Assembly (NCBI GenBank): GCA_021203365.1
Contig: JAJQBI010000016.1
Span: 1 to 37,391, forward strand
Reading direction: 5' to 3'
Length of the DNA: 37,391 nt
From: Clostridiales bacterium
GTDB taxonomy: Bacteria; Bacillota; Clostridia; Lachnospirales; Lachnospiraceae
The first letter of the stretch is position 1. Every line of letters begins with the position of its first letter. The position numbers and the translations under genes are program-made. This document shows, in pieces, positions 8,680-17,970 of this stretch. Under the pieces are notes generated by a model. The model saw only the letters and a list, made by a program, of their open reading frames with translations. It was not told the DNA's origin and did no database searches.

Positions 8680-8695
8680 GTACAATTCATTGTAC
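8680..8695. promoter_or_regulatory. Palindromic operator of the XRE-nuclease operon
   Basis: The sequence GTACAAT-TC-ATTGTAC has perfect 7-bp arms and sits 40-55 nt upstream of the regulator start codon. On the minus strand it lies where the -35 region would be. Autoregulatory XRE operators often have this form. No clear -10 box follows. Confidence 0.6.
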
Positions 8696-8731
8696 ACCTA
8701 ATCCTGTTATTTTTCAATCCGTAACCGCACG

Positions 8732-8763
8732 AAAAAACCGGCCAGGCATCTCACCCGACCGGC
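8732..8763 (-). terminator. Terminator of the recombinase operon
   Basis: On the minus strand CCGGTCGGG pairs with CCTGGCCGG (two G-T wobbles), with a TGAGATG loop and six T residues after it. It lies just past the stop of the last recombinase gene. Confidence 0.8.
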
Positions 8764-8770
8764 TCCATCT

Positions 8771-10387
8771 TCATTCCCTGATCACCCGCATCACCTCATC
8801 CGAAAACTTCCAGACAATCTCCATATGCTCCGGATCATACACCACCACTTTCTCAATCAGCGCCTCAGCCATCTCCCGGCTCAATCCGTCCGCGCCTTCA
8901 AACCGCTTCATCTGCGTCAGTGCTTCCCCAAGCGCGTCGTCCCTGACGGTTTCCGCCTCATGCAGCTTCCCCTCAGTTTTTCGGATTCTTCCTTCCAGAT
9001 CCTCCACCAGTCTCGTCAGCTCCGTCCGTCTGCTCTGGTACACATCCTGCTCCAGATTTCCAGCCATAAACAGATCCACATTTGCGAACCGGTCCGCGTT
9101 ACACTTTTCAAGCTGCCTCTGCAGCTCTGCCAGTTCTTTCGCAAGACCGGTCTGATTTATTCCCGCATCCGCTTTCCTCCGCGCCACCTTCTCCGCAACA
9201 GTATCCGTCAGATCCAGAAGCTTCTTCACCGACTCCCACACCGCCTCGTTCAATTTTTCTTCTTTTGTATATCTCTTACAGCATCCGGCCTCCACCTGAT
9301 ACGATGCATGCAGGCACATAAAATACCGGTACTCTTTCCCCTTAATCTGATAACTCCGATGGTTCATCGCCCTGCCGCAGGTTCCGCAGCGTACCTTTCC
9401 ATACAACGGATAAGAACTTTCCTGTGCCTTCGGTTTCCAGTAATTCTTCCCAAACGCCCTCTGTGCCGCCAGAAATTCTTCTTTCGTGACAATCCCCTTA
9501 TGTTTGCCTTCCACAATGACCTGCTCTTCTTTTGGCACTTTCACCGTATGCTTTCCGCCCACATCCAGAGCCTCCCGTCTGTGGCCGACCACCGCCCCAT
9601 AATACATTTCCTGCTTCAGGATAACGCGAACATTGTCTATGCTCCAACACTTCAGGGCAGACACATTGGCAAACTTCTTTGTCCCCGGATGATTCCGCCT
9701 GTAATAAGCTCCCGGCGTTTCATGCCCTTCCTCATTCAGCCGTCTGGCAATGTCCGTCATCCGCATTCCGTCAATGGCACACTGGAAAACCTCCCGTACC
9801 ACCTCTGTGGCCTCCGGATCCGGCTCAACCCTGTAGCGTTCTCCTTCCACACGCTTCAATCCATAAGGCACATGCCCTCCGATATACTCCCCGCGCTTCA
9901 TTTTCTGCCGCTTCGCCGTCTTCACCTTCACTGACAGATCCTTACTGTAAAAATCATACACAATATTCTTCATTACTACATCCAGACCGCCCGTGGTTCC
10001 CTTATAATTCTCGCTGTCATACCCGTCATTCACCGATATGAACCGCACGCCCAGGAAAGGAAAAATCCGTTCCAGGTAATCCCCCAGCTCAATATAATCC
10101 CTGCCGAACCTTGAAAAATCCTTCACGATGACCAGATTGATCTCGCCCTTTTTGATCCGCTCCATCATCCGCTCAAAAGATGGTCTGGAAAAGCTGGCAC
10201 CGGAAAAACCGTCGTCAAAAAACTCAAACTGGCCGCAGTCCCTCAATTCCGCTGAAGAATCAATATAATTCTGGATCAATGCCCTCTGATGGGAAATGCT
10301 CTCGCTTTCCGTTTTTCCTTCACGGTCCATCACATCCCGGTCCGCCTGTGACAGCCGGATATACTTCCCGATTACCCATTTACTCAT
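8771..10387 (-). CDS. Large serine recombinase, third of three in tandem
   Basis: A 538-residue recombinase. The resolvase catalytic domain fills residues 1-150, with nucleophile Ser13 in KYIRLSQAD and the motif VKDFSRFGRDYIELGDYLER. The recombinase domain follows (YGLKRVEGERY), then a zinc ribbon (VRCGTCGRAM and GCCKR) and a coiled coil from about 390. Such enzymes integrate and excise elements at att sites. I start at ATG 10387 (MSKWVIGKY) because GGAGA is 8 nt upstream and the start overlaps the previous stop (ATGAGTAA); the ATG at 10417 lacks such support. Length and motifs are complete, so it should be active. It is the last gene before a terminator. Confidence 0.9.
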   Translation of the reverse strand: MSKWVIGKYIRLSQADRDVMDREGKTESESISHQRALIQNYIDSSAELRDCGQFEFFDDGFSGASFSRPSFERMMERIKKGEINLVIVKDFSRFGRDYIELGDYLERIFPFLGVRFISVNDGYDSENYKGTTGGLDVVMKNIVYDFYSKDLSVKVKTAKRQKMKRGEYIGGHVPYGLKRVEGERYRVEPDPEATEVVREVFQCAIDGMRMTDIARRLNEEGHETPGAYYRRNHPGTKKFANVSALKCWSIDNVRVILKQEMYYGAVVGHRREALDVGGKHTVKVPKEEQVIVEGKHKGIVTKEEFLAAQRAFGKNYWKPKAQESSYPLYGKVRCGTCGRAMNHRSYQIKGKEYRYFMCLHASYQVEAGCCKRYTKEEKLNEAVWESVKKLLDLTDTVAEKVARRKADAGINQTGLAKELAELQRQLEKCNADRFANVDLFMAGNLEQDVYQSRRTELTRLVEDLEGRIRKTEGKLHEAETVRDDALGEALTQMKRFEGADGLSREMAEALIEKVVVYDPEHMEIVWKFSDEVMRVIRE

Positions 10388-11809
10388 CGACCGCATCTCC
10401 CTTCTCCAGTTCCGCAAGAATCCGTTCCATCAGCGCTTTTTCTTCCCCATAATTCAGTTCGACTTCTACCCGGTTATCCTCATAAACACACACCTTCCGG
10501 ATCAGATCCTTCACCAGGCTTTCTGAAAGCAGATTTTCATTCTCCACCGCCCGGTGCATGGCCGCGATCCATTTGTTATCCAGGGAAAGAACGGCATCCA
10601 GCTCCGCCTTTGCCTTCCTTGCCGCCGATGTCTGGAGCAACGACGCTGCCCGCTGTCCAGAAAACCTCCGCAGACAAAAGTTGCATGATCTTCATCCAGC
10701 GGATACCGCTTATCCGTAGGCTTAATAAACCGCATCCGCTTTCCGCAGTCGCCGCAGTAGATCCGTCCCTGAAATACATTTACAATCTTTTCCCGTATCT
10801 CTCTGCTTGCATCCATCTTCGCGCCAAATTTTTCCGCACGCTCTGCAAACATTTCCTGCACACGGTCAAACAGTTCGCGGCTGATGATCGGCTCATGTGC
10901 ATCCGGGACATAACGCCATTCTTCCGGATCCGCACGGTGCATCCTGATCTCGTCACACAGAGATTTCGGAATTCTTCCATATACAATGCATCCCGTATAG
11001 GTTGGATTTTTCATGATGTCAATGATCGTCCGCCCGTGCCAGATGGTATGCTTATATTTTTCCGCCCGCCAGATGCCAAGCTCCACCTTCCCCCTCGCTG
11101 GAGTGACGGCTCCCTTCTCGTTCAGACGCCTGCAGATTTCATTGTGACTGACACCCTCCGCCTTCCATTCAAAAATCAGTTTCACATAAGGTGCGGTTTC
11201 CGGATCCACCTCGTACCGGTACTGCACGGTCATTGACTTGACATACCCATACGGCGCGAAAGCAGGGAGAAACTCCCCCTTTTCCTGCCGTGCTCGGAAA
11301 CTGGTGATGATCTTTCTGGAAATGTCCTTTGCGTAGACATCATTGATCATATTTTTCAGCGGGATCATCAGCGCTCCCTCCGCGTCGTCCGCAGTCAGGC
11401 TGTCATACCCGTCCGTGATGGAAATGAACCGCACACCCAAAAATGGAAAAATCTTTTCCAGATACTGCCCGGCCTCAATATAATCACGCCCGAAACGCGA
11501 CAGATCCTTCACCAGAATACACTTCACCTTCCCGCTCCAGACATCATCCATCAGCCGCTGGAACTCCGGCCGTTCAAAGTTCGTTCCTTTTTTCCCGTTA
11601 TCTTCATAGATATCATACAGTTTCAGATCTCTCTGCCCTTCCAGATACTCCCGGCAGAAACTGATCTGGTTCGCAATGGAATCCCCATCGTCATCCTTGC
11701 CGCTGTTCTCTATGGAGAGCCGGGCGTAGATGCCCGTCTCATAACGAACGGAAGTTTCCGAAACAGGCTCCGTCGTCTGGCATACATTTTTTCTGCTCTT
11801 TCTCGCCAT
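10380..11809 (-). pseudogene. Large serine recombinase, middle gene, coiled coil deleted
   Basis: The start is intact (ATG 11809 after GGAGGCGGCT), the catalytic Ser32 stands in YARLSIEN, and the recombinase and zinc-ribbon regions are good (IYCGDCGKRM, then FVCGGFLDSGQRRCSRH). Right after RRCSRH the frame shifts near 10640. The neighbouring frame resumes at KAKAELDAVLSLDNKWIAAM and runs to the family ending LIRKVCVYEDNRVEVEL. By comparison with the adjacent 542-residue recombinase, about 100 residues of coiled coil are missing at this junction. A frame-breaking deletion inside the coiled coil should abolish synapsis control. A truncated 432-residue product could still be made and might bind DNA. 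Confidence 0.85.
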
Positions 11810-11818
11810 AGCCGCCTC

Positions 11819-13447
11819 CTATTCCGCCATCCGCAATTCCGTCCCGGCCGGAATCCTGCTCATCAGCTTCTCATATTCCGCGCCATACCGGAACCGGACC
11901 TCAATCCTCTTATCCTCAAACACCAGAATCTCCTCAATCAGATTCACCACGGCTTTCCGGTCAAGCGCCTCCAGGTTCTGATATTTCCGGAAAGCATCCA
12001 TCCACTTAAGGTTCTCCCGGTTCCGCTCCACTGCCTGCTTGCGTTCTTCCTCGACCGCACGGATCGCCGCCTCCGCAGACTGAATTTTATCCATATAACT
12101 TTTCTTAAACAGGAAATACTCATCCTGCCCAATCAGACCCTCCTGCAGGTTCTCATACAGCTTCAGTCGGAAATTCTCATTCCGTTCAATTTCCTCTTTC
12201 AGCTTAACAACCTGTGCGTCATAATTGAAAACATTTCGTTTGCACTCCGGCAGTGAATCCAGAATCTCCGTCATCCGCTGCAAATCCGCAACCGCCTCCA
12301 CCTGCCGGCGGACGGTTTCCAGCACCGCGCACTCAAGGAAATCCGCCCGGATACAGTGCGTAGAACATTCCTTCCCGGCCTTCCTTGTGGAACAGATAAA
12401 ATAGGCGTATTCCTTTCCGCCGGAACGATACTTTTTACGGACCATGTTCTGTCCGCAGTCCGCACATTTCACATATCCGGAAAACGGATACACGGTTTCC
12501 TCATCCGGTGCGGAGCGAATGTCTTTTTTCAAAAGCTCCTGCACATCGTCAAATTCCGCCCTGCTGACGACTGCTTCATGGGAGCCTTCCACCCGGATCC
12601 ACTCAGATTCATCCTTCTGAAACATCTTTTTAATCTTATAATTCGGCGTGCTGCACTTTCCCTGAACCAGCACACCCGTATAAATCTCATTCGTCAAAAT
12701 CCGCGTAACGGCCACCGGCGTCCACAGGGCCTTCCCATGCACCCGGAAATTCGTCTGCACCTTCATCCCTAGCGACAGCTTATACTCCATCGGACAGAGG
12801 ACGCCCTGCAAATTCAGCCGGTCCGCAATCCGTCCCTGGCTCATCCCCTGCAGCTTCCACTTATAAATAGCCCGTACAATCTCTGACGCATAAACGTCCG
12901 GGACCAGCCTGTTATGATCCTCCGGATCCTTCAGGTATCCATACACGGCAAACGCGCCGATGAACTGTCCGTTTTTCCGTTTGATCTCCAGCTGGCTGCG
13001 GATCTTCACCGAGATATCCTTACAGTAGGCGTCATTGATCAGGTTCTTAAAAGGAATGATCAAAGAATCCGACTGGTTCCGGTCAATGCTGTCATAACTG
13101 TCATTGATGGCAATGAACCGCACACCAAGAAACGGGAACACACGCTCAATATAATTTCCCGCCTCTATGTAATTTCGCCCGAACCTGGACAGATCCTTGA
13201 CCACCACGCAGTTGACCTTCCCGGAGCGGATCTCATCCATCATCTCCCGGAAGGCGGGACGTTCAAAATTGACACCTGAAAATCCATCGTCTGTCTTTTC
13301 AGAAACCACCCGGATCTCCGGATGCTTCGCAATAAAATCCCGGATCAGCGCTCTCTGGTTCGTAATACTGTCGCTTTCCACCTTGTCGCCGTCGTCCCGT
13401 GACAGCCTTGCATAAATACACGCGTTATAAATTTTTCCTGCACTCAT
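11819..13447 (-). CDS. Large serine recombinase, first of three in tandem
   Basis: A 542-residue protein with catalytic Ser16 in YARLSRDDGD, the motif VKDLSRFGRNYIEAGNYIER, the recombinase domain (YGYLKDPEDHNRL), a zinc ribbon (VKCADCGQNM, YFICSTRKAGKECSTH) and a long coiled coil from about 370 to 480. The ending LIEEILVFEDKRIEVRFRYG is typical. ATG 13447 has GGAGGTT 10 nt upstream. The next recombinase starts 9 nt after its stop, so the three form one operon. Full length and complete motifs imply activity. It starts near a 23-bp palindrome. Confidence 0.9.
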   Translation of the reverse strand: MSAGKIYNACIYARLSRDDGDKVESDSITNQRALIRDFIAKHPEIRVVSEKTDDGFSGVNFERPAFREMMDEIRSGKVNCVVVKDLSRFGRNYIEAGNYIERVFPFLGVRFIAINDSYDSIDRNQSDSLIIPFKNLINDAYCKDISVKIRSQLEIKRKNGQFIGAFAVYGYLKDPEDHNRLVPDVYASEIVRAIYKWKLQGMSQGRIADRLNLQGVLCPMEYKLSLGMKVQTNFRVHGKALWTPVAVTRILTNEIYTGVLVQGKCSTPNYKIKKMFQKDESEWIRVEGSHEAVVSRAEFDDVQELLKKDIRSAPDEETVYPFSGYVKCADCGQNMVRKKYRSGGKEYAYFICSTRKAGKECSTHCIRADFLECAVLETVRRQVEAVADLQRMTEILDSLPECKRNVFNYDAQVVKLKEEIERNENFRLKLYENLQEGLIGQDEYFLFKKSYMDKIQSAEAAIRAVEEERKQAVERNRENLKWMDAFRKYQNLEALDRKAVVNLIEEILVFEDKRIEVRFRYGAEYEKLMSRIPAGTELRMAE

Positions 13448-13566
13448 AGCCTGGTAACCTCCATTCTGCTGATACTGCTCAGTCAGAAAGGCGCTTATCA
13501 GGCTTTTCGGCTTAGTTCATTTTTCTCGACCTGAGCAACATTATATCGTGTCTCTGCCCTGTTTGC

Positions 13567-13589
13567 ATGACCATAAAAAATATGGTCAT
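13567..13589. repeat. 23-bp palindrome between DUF6870 gene and recombinases
   Basis: Perfect arms ATGACCATA and TATGGTCAT flank AAAAA and begin directly after the DUF6870 stop codon. No T run follows on the minus strand, so it is not a standard terminator. It could be an operator or recombinase binding site. Confidence 0.55.
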
Positions 13590-13829
13590 CTATCTCGTCC
13601 GCAGATAATGTTCCAGACGATCCTCCAGCGTGGCCTCCGTATTAGCGAACACCGTTCTGACCACAACCTCACCGCATTTAAAAACATACGGATTCCGGAT
13701 CTGCTGCACAAAACTCCTGATCCGCTCCTCCTTCGGCAGCGACCGATCAATCTTCACATCCCGGATATCTGCCAGAGCATTCCTGTCAACCGTCCTTACA
13801 TCCACATTCTTCATTTCTTCCACCGTCAC
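13590..13829 (-). CDS. DUF6870-like small protein
   Basis: A 79-residue protein reading MKNVDVRTVDRNALADIRDV, then SLPKEERIRSFVQQIRNPYV, and ending TLEDRLEHYLRTR. This matches what I remember of the DUF6870 family, which is common beside recombinases and in mobile elements of Clostridia; function unknown. I choose GTG 13829 as start because GGAGGTG lies 7-8 nt upstream; ATG 13814, five codons in, is the alternative. It follows the phage amidase terminator and precedes the recombinase operon, which suggests it belongs to the recombinase module. Confidence 0.75.
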   Translation of the reverse strand: MTVEEMKNVDVRTVDRNALADIRDVKIDRSLPKEERIRSFVQQIRNPYVFKCGEVVVRTVFANTEATLEDRLEHYLRTR

Positions 13830-13908
13830 AGTCAGGCACCTCCATATTCTTTGGCACCTTCTAAAGTTCCCTGGACACAGATTTTTCCGGCGATTCCAGA
13901 AAATTCTC

Positions 13909-13960
13909 AAAAAAATCGGCCTGCCAGCCATCTCAAACGAGACAGCCGACAGGCCGATTT
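13909..13960 (-). terminator. Strong terminator after the phage lysis genes
   Basis: On the minus strand ATCGGCCTGTCGGC pairs with GCTGGCAGGCCGAT around a short arm, followed by seven T residues. It lies 40 nt after the amidase stop. Confidence 0.85.
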
Positions 13961-14000
13961 CCACCCTTATATCAGGACTGCATTACACAGCCCCACACTC

Positions 14001-14990
14001 TTACACTCTCACCGCATGCTCCAGACTGATCCAGCCGTCCCGTCCACTCTGGTACGCTTTCAGCAGTCCCCATCCGGCAGCCGATCCAGTCCCCTCAGAA
14101 GTCTCCACAATCGTGAATACACCTTTCCCGATATACTTCCCGGTCTTCGCAAACCCAGTTCCAGGACCCGTGCGGATATTCAGGTTGCTGATGCTCACCT
14201 TCACCTGGAAGCTTTCCGTCTCCGCGCTTCCGGAAGCATCCACCGCCGTCAAAGCGCCGACATACACCACATTCCCGGCCGCATCAAATACGGAATAGCC
14301 CTCATACTTATCCGCACATTTTTTCGCGTTCGCCAGAATCTTATAGGCGCCCTTCTGGCTCGTGCTGTCCGCCCAGGTCTTCCGCACCCGGTACAGCACC
14401 GTCCCGGATGTTGCAGTGTCCGCTGTCCCGGACGCAAGCGCCTCCTGGAACGCTTTCCACTGGCTCTCATCCCCGGAATCCGCATTCCATCCGATAATCC
14501 CCGGACACAGCTTCCCGGTCACGTCGTAATGACGGATCACATGGTCCGCGTCAATGGAATACTTCTCCATCAGATACCGCGTCAGCTCCACAGCCTTCGC
14601 CACAACCGCATCCGTAAAACTCCATGTCTTATCATTCGCGGACGGAACCTTCCCCGTGCTGTTCGTCGAACAGATTTCAATCCCGATGGAATTGGCATTC
14701 TTCGCCACGCCATGCAGGGATCCGCCCTTTGTGGAAAGTTTTCTCCCGCCGCAGTGCCAACAGTACCGGTTTTCCAGATCCGGATTGTGCTGCACGATGG
14801 TCTCATCATCCACAATAAAATCCGCGGACGCCTGGTTCGTCGTGCCGGCAAAATATTCCGCCGTGTTCGCCGCCTTCCCCTTCGCAGAGGAAACACCTGC
14901 CGTATAGTGGATCACGATATACCTGATCGCCCTCCCGGCTGATGCTGTCGTATTATGCGTGCTTGTCTTTTTTGTAATCTTCACAGCCAT
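14001..14990 (-). CDS. Phage endolysin: N-acetylmuramoyl-L-alanine amidase
   Basis: A 329-residue amidase_2 enzyme that cuts the bond between MurNAc and L-alanine in peptidoglycan. Zinc-ligand histidines are seen in YIVIHYTAGV and DADHVIRHYDVTGKLCPG. The middle part (LYRVRKTWADSTSQKGAYKI) is the usual linker repeat, and the end is an SH3-type wall-binding domain with NLNIRTGPGTGFAKTG. I chose ATG 14990 because GGAGAAGG stands 5 nt upstream; the ATG at 15026 lies inside the repeat element. It ends a holin-endolysin pair and is followed by a strong terminator. It is intact and probably functional, although the prophage is broken. Confidence 0.92.
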   Translation of the reverse strand: MAVKITKKTSTHNTTASAGRAIRYIVIHYTAGVSSAKGKAANTAEYFAGTTNQASADFIVDDETIVQHNPDLENRYCWHCGGRKLSTKGGSLHGVAKNANSIGIEICSTNSTGKVPSANDKTWSFTDAVVAKAVELTRYLMEKYSIDADHVIRHYDVTGKLCPGIIGWNADSGDESQWKAFQEALASGTADTATSGTVLYRVRKTWADSTSQKGAYKILANAKKCADKYEGYSVFDAAGNVVYVGALTAVDASGSAETESFQVKVSISNLNIRTGPGTGFAKTGKYIGKGVFTIVETSEGTGSAAGWGLLKAYQSGRDGWISLEHAVRV

Positions 14991-15024
14991 CTTAACCTTC
15001 TCCTTCCACATCTTAAAAGTAATC

Positions 15025-15190
15025 ATGATACCACGGATTGCTCCGTGCTTCGCACTCCCGCAATCCTGAAAACACTCGGAATCCGCTCATTTTTCTCCGA
15101 AAAATGACTACTTCCTCGTGTTTTGCGGGTCCCAAGTTCATGAATTGGAACGCAAGCGTCCCATTCATGAGCTTTCGACCCTGGTATCAT
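15025..15190. repeat. 166-bp multi-hairpin repeat element with 9-bp terminal inverted repeats
   Basis: The ends are ATGATACCA and TGGTATCAT. Inside are at least three nested hairpins. One pairs AAGTTCATGAATTGG with CCATTCATGAGCTT around AACGCAAGCGT. The second is TCATTTTT-CTCC-GAAAAATGA, enclosed by AAAACAC and GTGTTTT. The third is ATTGC and GCAAT around GTGC-TTC-GCAC. It lies between holin and endolysin and supplies the last eight holin codons. It looks like a non-autonomous palindromic repeat or a structured RNA element rather than a gene. Confidence 0.65.
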
Positions 15191-15404
15191 CATATGCATC
15201 CGCATACTCCGTGTCCTCGCAGATTACATCCAGGCTGGCAAGGCTCGTCAAAACCGATACCAGCCCGGCCACCGCCGCAATGCTCAATGCCCGCAGCCAG
15301 TCCACCTCGCTCACCGCGGCTCCCACACCGATCGCCGCCACCAGCGACTGCGCCACCGTCTTGACCGCCCGGATCCCCGCATTCTTCCACCATTTCTTAC
15401 TCAT
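15165..15404 (-). CDS. Phage holin (r1t-like)
   Basis: A 79-residue membrane protein starting MSKKWWKNAGIRAVKTVAQS with two hydrophobic segments (LVAAIGVGAAV and LSIAAVAGLVSVLTSLASLD), as in small phage holins of the r1t type. It would form membrane lesions that release the endolysin. The ATG overlaps the previous stop (AAATGAG), with GGAGG just inside that gene. The C-terminal residues DDTRVESS come from the inserted repeat element, so the original tail was probably replaced. This may not matter, since holin tails vary. Confidence 0.8.
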   Translation of the reverse strand: MSKKWWKNAGIRAVKTVAQSLVAAIGVGAAVSEVDWLRALSIAAVAGLVSVLTSLASLDVICEDTEYADAYDDTRVESS

Positions 15405-15727
15405 TTCGCATCCTCCTTCTCATTGATGGCCGCAAGCGCGACCTCTTCCAGAAACCTTGTGTACTTGTCCCTCGCAGACTCTGCGGATTTCAGCCCGCTG
15501 TCCACCTCGTCGTTCGTGTGACCATGCTTCAATGCAAGCGCCACACCCACCGTCAGCTCATTGTTCGCCGCAATCATTTCCAGCTGCAGCCGCGCCTCCT
15601 CCGCCCGCATCTTCGCGTGCGCCTCACTTCTTTTCTGTGCCTTCAGAAGCCGGTTCCCCTGCTCCGCACAGACAGCACAGATAATCAAAGCCACCGCCGT
15701 GATCAGAGCGCAGATAATATTCACCAT
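15401..15727 (-). CDS. Small phage membrane protein with coiled coil
   Basis: A 108-residue protein with one N-terminal membrane helix (IICALITAVALIICAVCA), then a charged helical stretch (KAQKRSEAHAKMRAEEARLQ) and an acidic end. It overlaps the holin start and lies after the tail-gene terminator, so it opens the lysis operon. Proteins of this shape beside holins are often spanins, antiholins or of unknown role. I do not recognise a named family. Confidence 0.7.
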   Translation of the reverse strand: MVNIICALITAVALIICAVCAEQGNRLLKAQKRSEAHAKMRAEEARLQLEMIAANNELTVGVALALKHGHTNDEVDSGLKSAESARDKYTRFLEEVALAAINEKEDAK

Positions 15728-15756
15728 ACCGCATTCCCCCTTCCTGTTTCTTCTAT

Positions 15757-15785
15757 ATAAAAAGCGGTCCTTTCAGACCGCATTG
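15757..15785 (-). terminator. Terminator after the tail gene
   Basis: On the minus strand GCGGTC-TGAAAG-GACCGC is followed by TTTTTATA. It separates the tail gene from the lysis genes. Confidence 0.85.
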
Positions 15786-15800
15786 TTTTTAAGATATCCA

Positions 15801-17862
15801 TCAGACCGTCTCCGTCAGCGTGTACGTGATCTTCATCGTCATATCCGATGTCTTCACCACCGCTGTGTCCAGGTTATTGATGGTCGCCAGGTATGGCGTC
15901 AGCAGCGCCAGGTACCGCTTCGTGATGGAATACTCACCGCCCCAGAACAGCAGGAAGTTTTTATACCGGAACATCGGCGTCCCGGAATACTCAAACCGCT
16001 TGCTCCCCACCGTCTGGATCACCGTGTCGTCCGCCCTGATCTGGAAATCATACCCGATGATCAGATCCTCAATCCGGTCAAGGAACAGGCCGTAGCTGCC
16101 GCCGCTCAGGCTGTACCCGGCAGAAGTAAATCCCAGGCTGATCAGCGTCACATCCGCAGAATTCTCCAGGTTGATCTTATACACGCCCGCTGCGTCGTAA
16201 GACGGGATATAAACATACCCGTCCCTGACAACGCACTTATTCCGGTAACTCGAATAACCGGAATAACTCCGATACCCGGCATAGGTCATCGCGGCATTGC
16301 TCAGGGTAAAGCTCGCTTCCGTGTAGGTGTAATCCGTTTTGGAAATCCTGATCCACAGAAGCGTCGCGCTCCCGGAAGAATTCGCGCTGTTCCCGAATCC
16401 GTACCAGTACCCGTCATGCCCGTCCACAAACGTATGGTAAGTGGATGACGGCAGGAACGTCGTGCAGGTGATGGCATGCGTCTCAATGATATCCGCTGTA
16501 GAATCATCGATCTTTTCTTTCAGCCCGATGGACAGGATCGGAATCCGGAACTTCGTAATGACAACCGACGAGGAAGAAAACGCGATGGAAACCACCGTGT
16601 CATTCTCAAAATCCACCTCCACCGCATTAAACAAAAGCTGCGTGATGTCGTCGTCCAGGGACTGATTCAGGGCGCTCATCAGCAGGAAGGCGGAGCTGTC
16701 GTCCGCAATGCTGCCATAGCCTCCCACACCACCCAGCGCGCTGGTCAGCGCCACCGCCGCAATCGTGCCGTTCCCCTGCATGTTCGTAAATTCCCAGACA
16801 AACTGGTACCCATCGTCCGTCGCGCCGCCCTCCGTCTGGCTTAAGCTGCCCCGCTGCAGATCCGTAGATGAATTCACGTCATTGGACGCATAGGCCACCG
16901 GAAGGTTTTCCGATGTCGGATAGATGTTCCCGGAATCCTCCGTCAGCGTATTGGGGAACAGCAGGATCCCACCGATCAAGTTCGGGCAGATTGGCAGCAG
17001 GTTGGTCATCCACCCGTTCAGTGTATTGTAATAGCTGTCGCCCATATTGTAGAGCGTCCCCAGCAGGTTCAGCGCAGGGTTCCCGATCGTGTCCGAATCA
17101 AACGGTACATAATTCACCGCCTGCAGGTCATTCAGGATATTCGTGCAAAGCTGCGCCCGCGTCTCATCCAGCCCGAACTGCAGCAGTGGGTTCACGCCCA
17201 GGTTCATCGTCAGCCCGTCGTCCGGATCCACACTGTAATACTCCGCCGTCTCCGTCCGCATATTCGTGGAACTCACCGCTGTATAACGTGTAATAAAATC
17301 CGAAAAGGAACTGGAAAACCGATGCTTCTGCGCGATATCCAGAACCGGCTCGCTGCCATATTTCCGCAGTTCCAGCTTCCCTTCCCGGTTGATAATGAAA
17401 AAACCTCCCAGAACCTGCCCCACATAATAGAGCACGTCCCGGTAGGTCTCAATGTCCTCCTCGGAATAGATGGAAAGCGTCTCGGACCCGTTCGCCATCG
17501 CCTCAATCTCATCCTGCGTCTGCGCCATCGCCACCGAGCAGGCAAGGCAGCACAAATTGATGAAATCATACGCCGTGCCGGTACTCTGGAAGCCGTTGAA
17601 GCTTTTCTCAAACCGCATCCTCCAGCGTGTACCTGTCCACCTCGGACAAAAGCGTAATCCCCAGTTCCGAAGAATACACCGTCCCCAGCTCAATCTCCGT
17701 ACTCCCGCAGCACTGGGAAGAAATATACCCGGATCCCTTCAGAATATCGCTGTATCCAAACTCATACACCTTCCCGGCAGTCGTCGTGATCGTACCGGCC
17801 CAGTAATAGTTCCGGGTATTCGCCGCCACCGCCGTAAGGAAAGCATCACTGACCGCATACAT
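15801..17862 (-). pseudogene. Phage tail/minor structural protein with internal deletion
   Basis: ATG 17862 (after GGAGGAGGCGGTGACGG) opens MYAVSDAFLTAVAANTRNYY and runs to DRYTLEDAV, then TGA at 17610-17608. At the same spot another frame reads RFEKSFNGFQSTGTAYDFIN and continues to 15801 for about 600 residues rich in Ser, Thr, Gly and Tyr. In related tail proteins the two parts belong together with some 40-60 residues between them, so a deletion at about 17620-17630 broke the frame. The long C-terminal part is open throughout, which suggests a recent event. It would have been a host-contact or baseplate-type protein. A terminator lies just upstream. Confidence 0.75.
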
Positions 17863-17885
17863 CCGTCACCGCCTCCTCCATGCGT

Positions 17886-17921
17886 GAAAAAAGCACCAGC
17901 CGCTGTGACTGATGCTTCTTC
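17886..17921 (-). terminator. Terminator upstream of the tail gene
   Basis: On the minus strand AGCATCAG pairs with CTGGTGCT around TCACAGCGG and is followed by six T residues. It would end a phage gene that is no longer present. Confidence 0.7.
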
Positions 17922-17970
17922 AATAAACAATCTGTATCTAAATCAACTGTTTTTCTTGTACCTTTATTCC

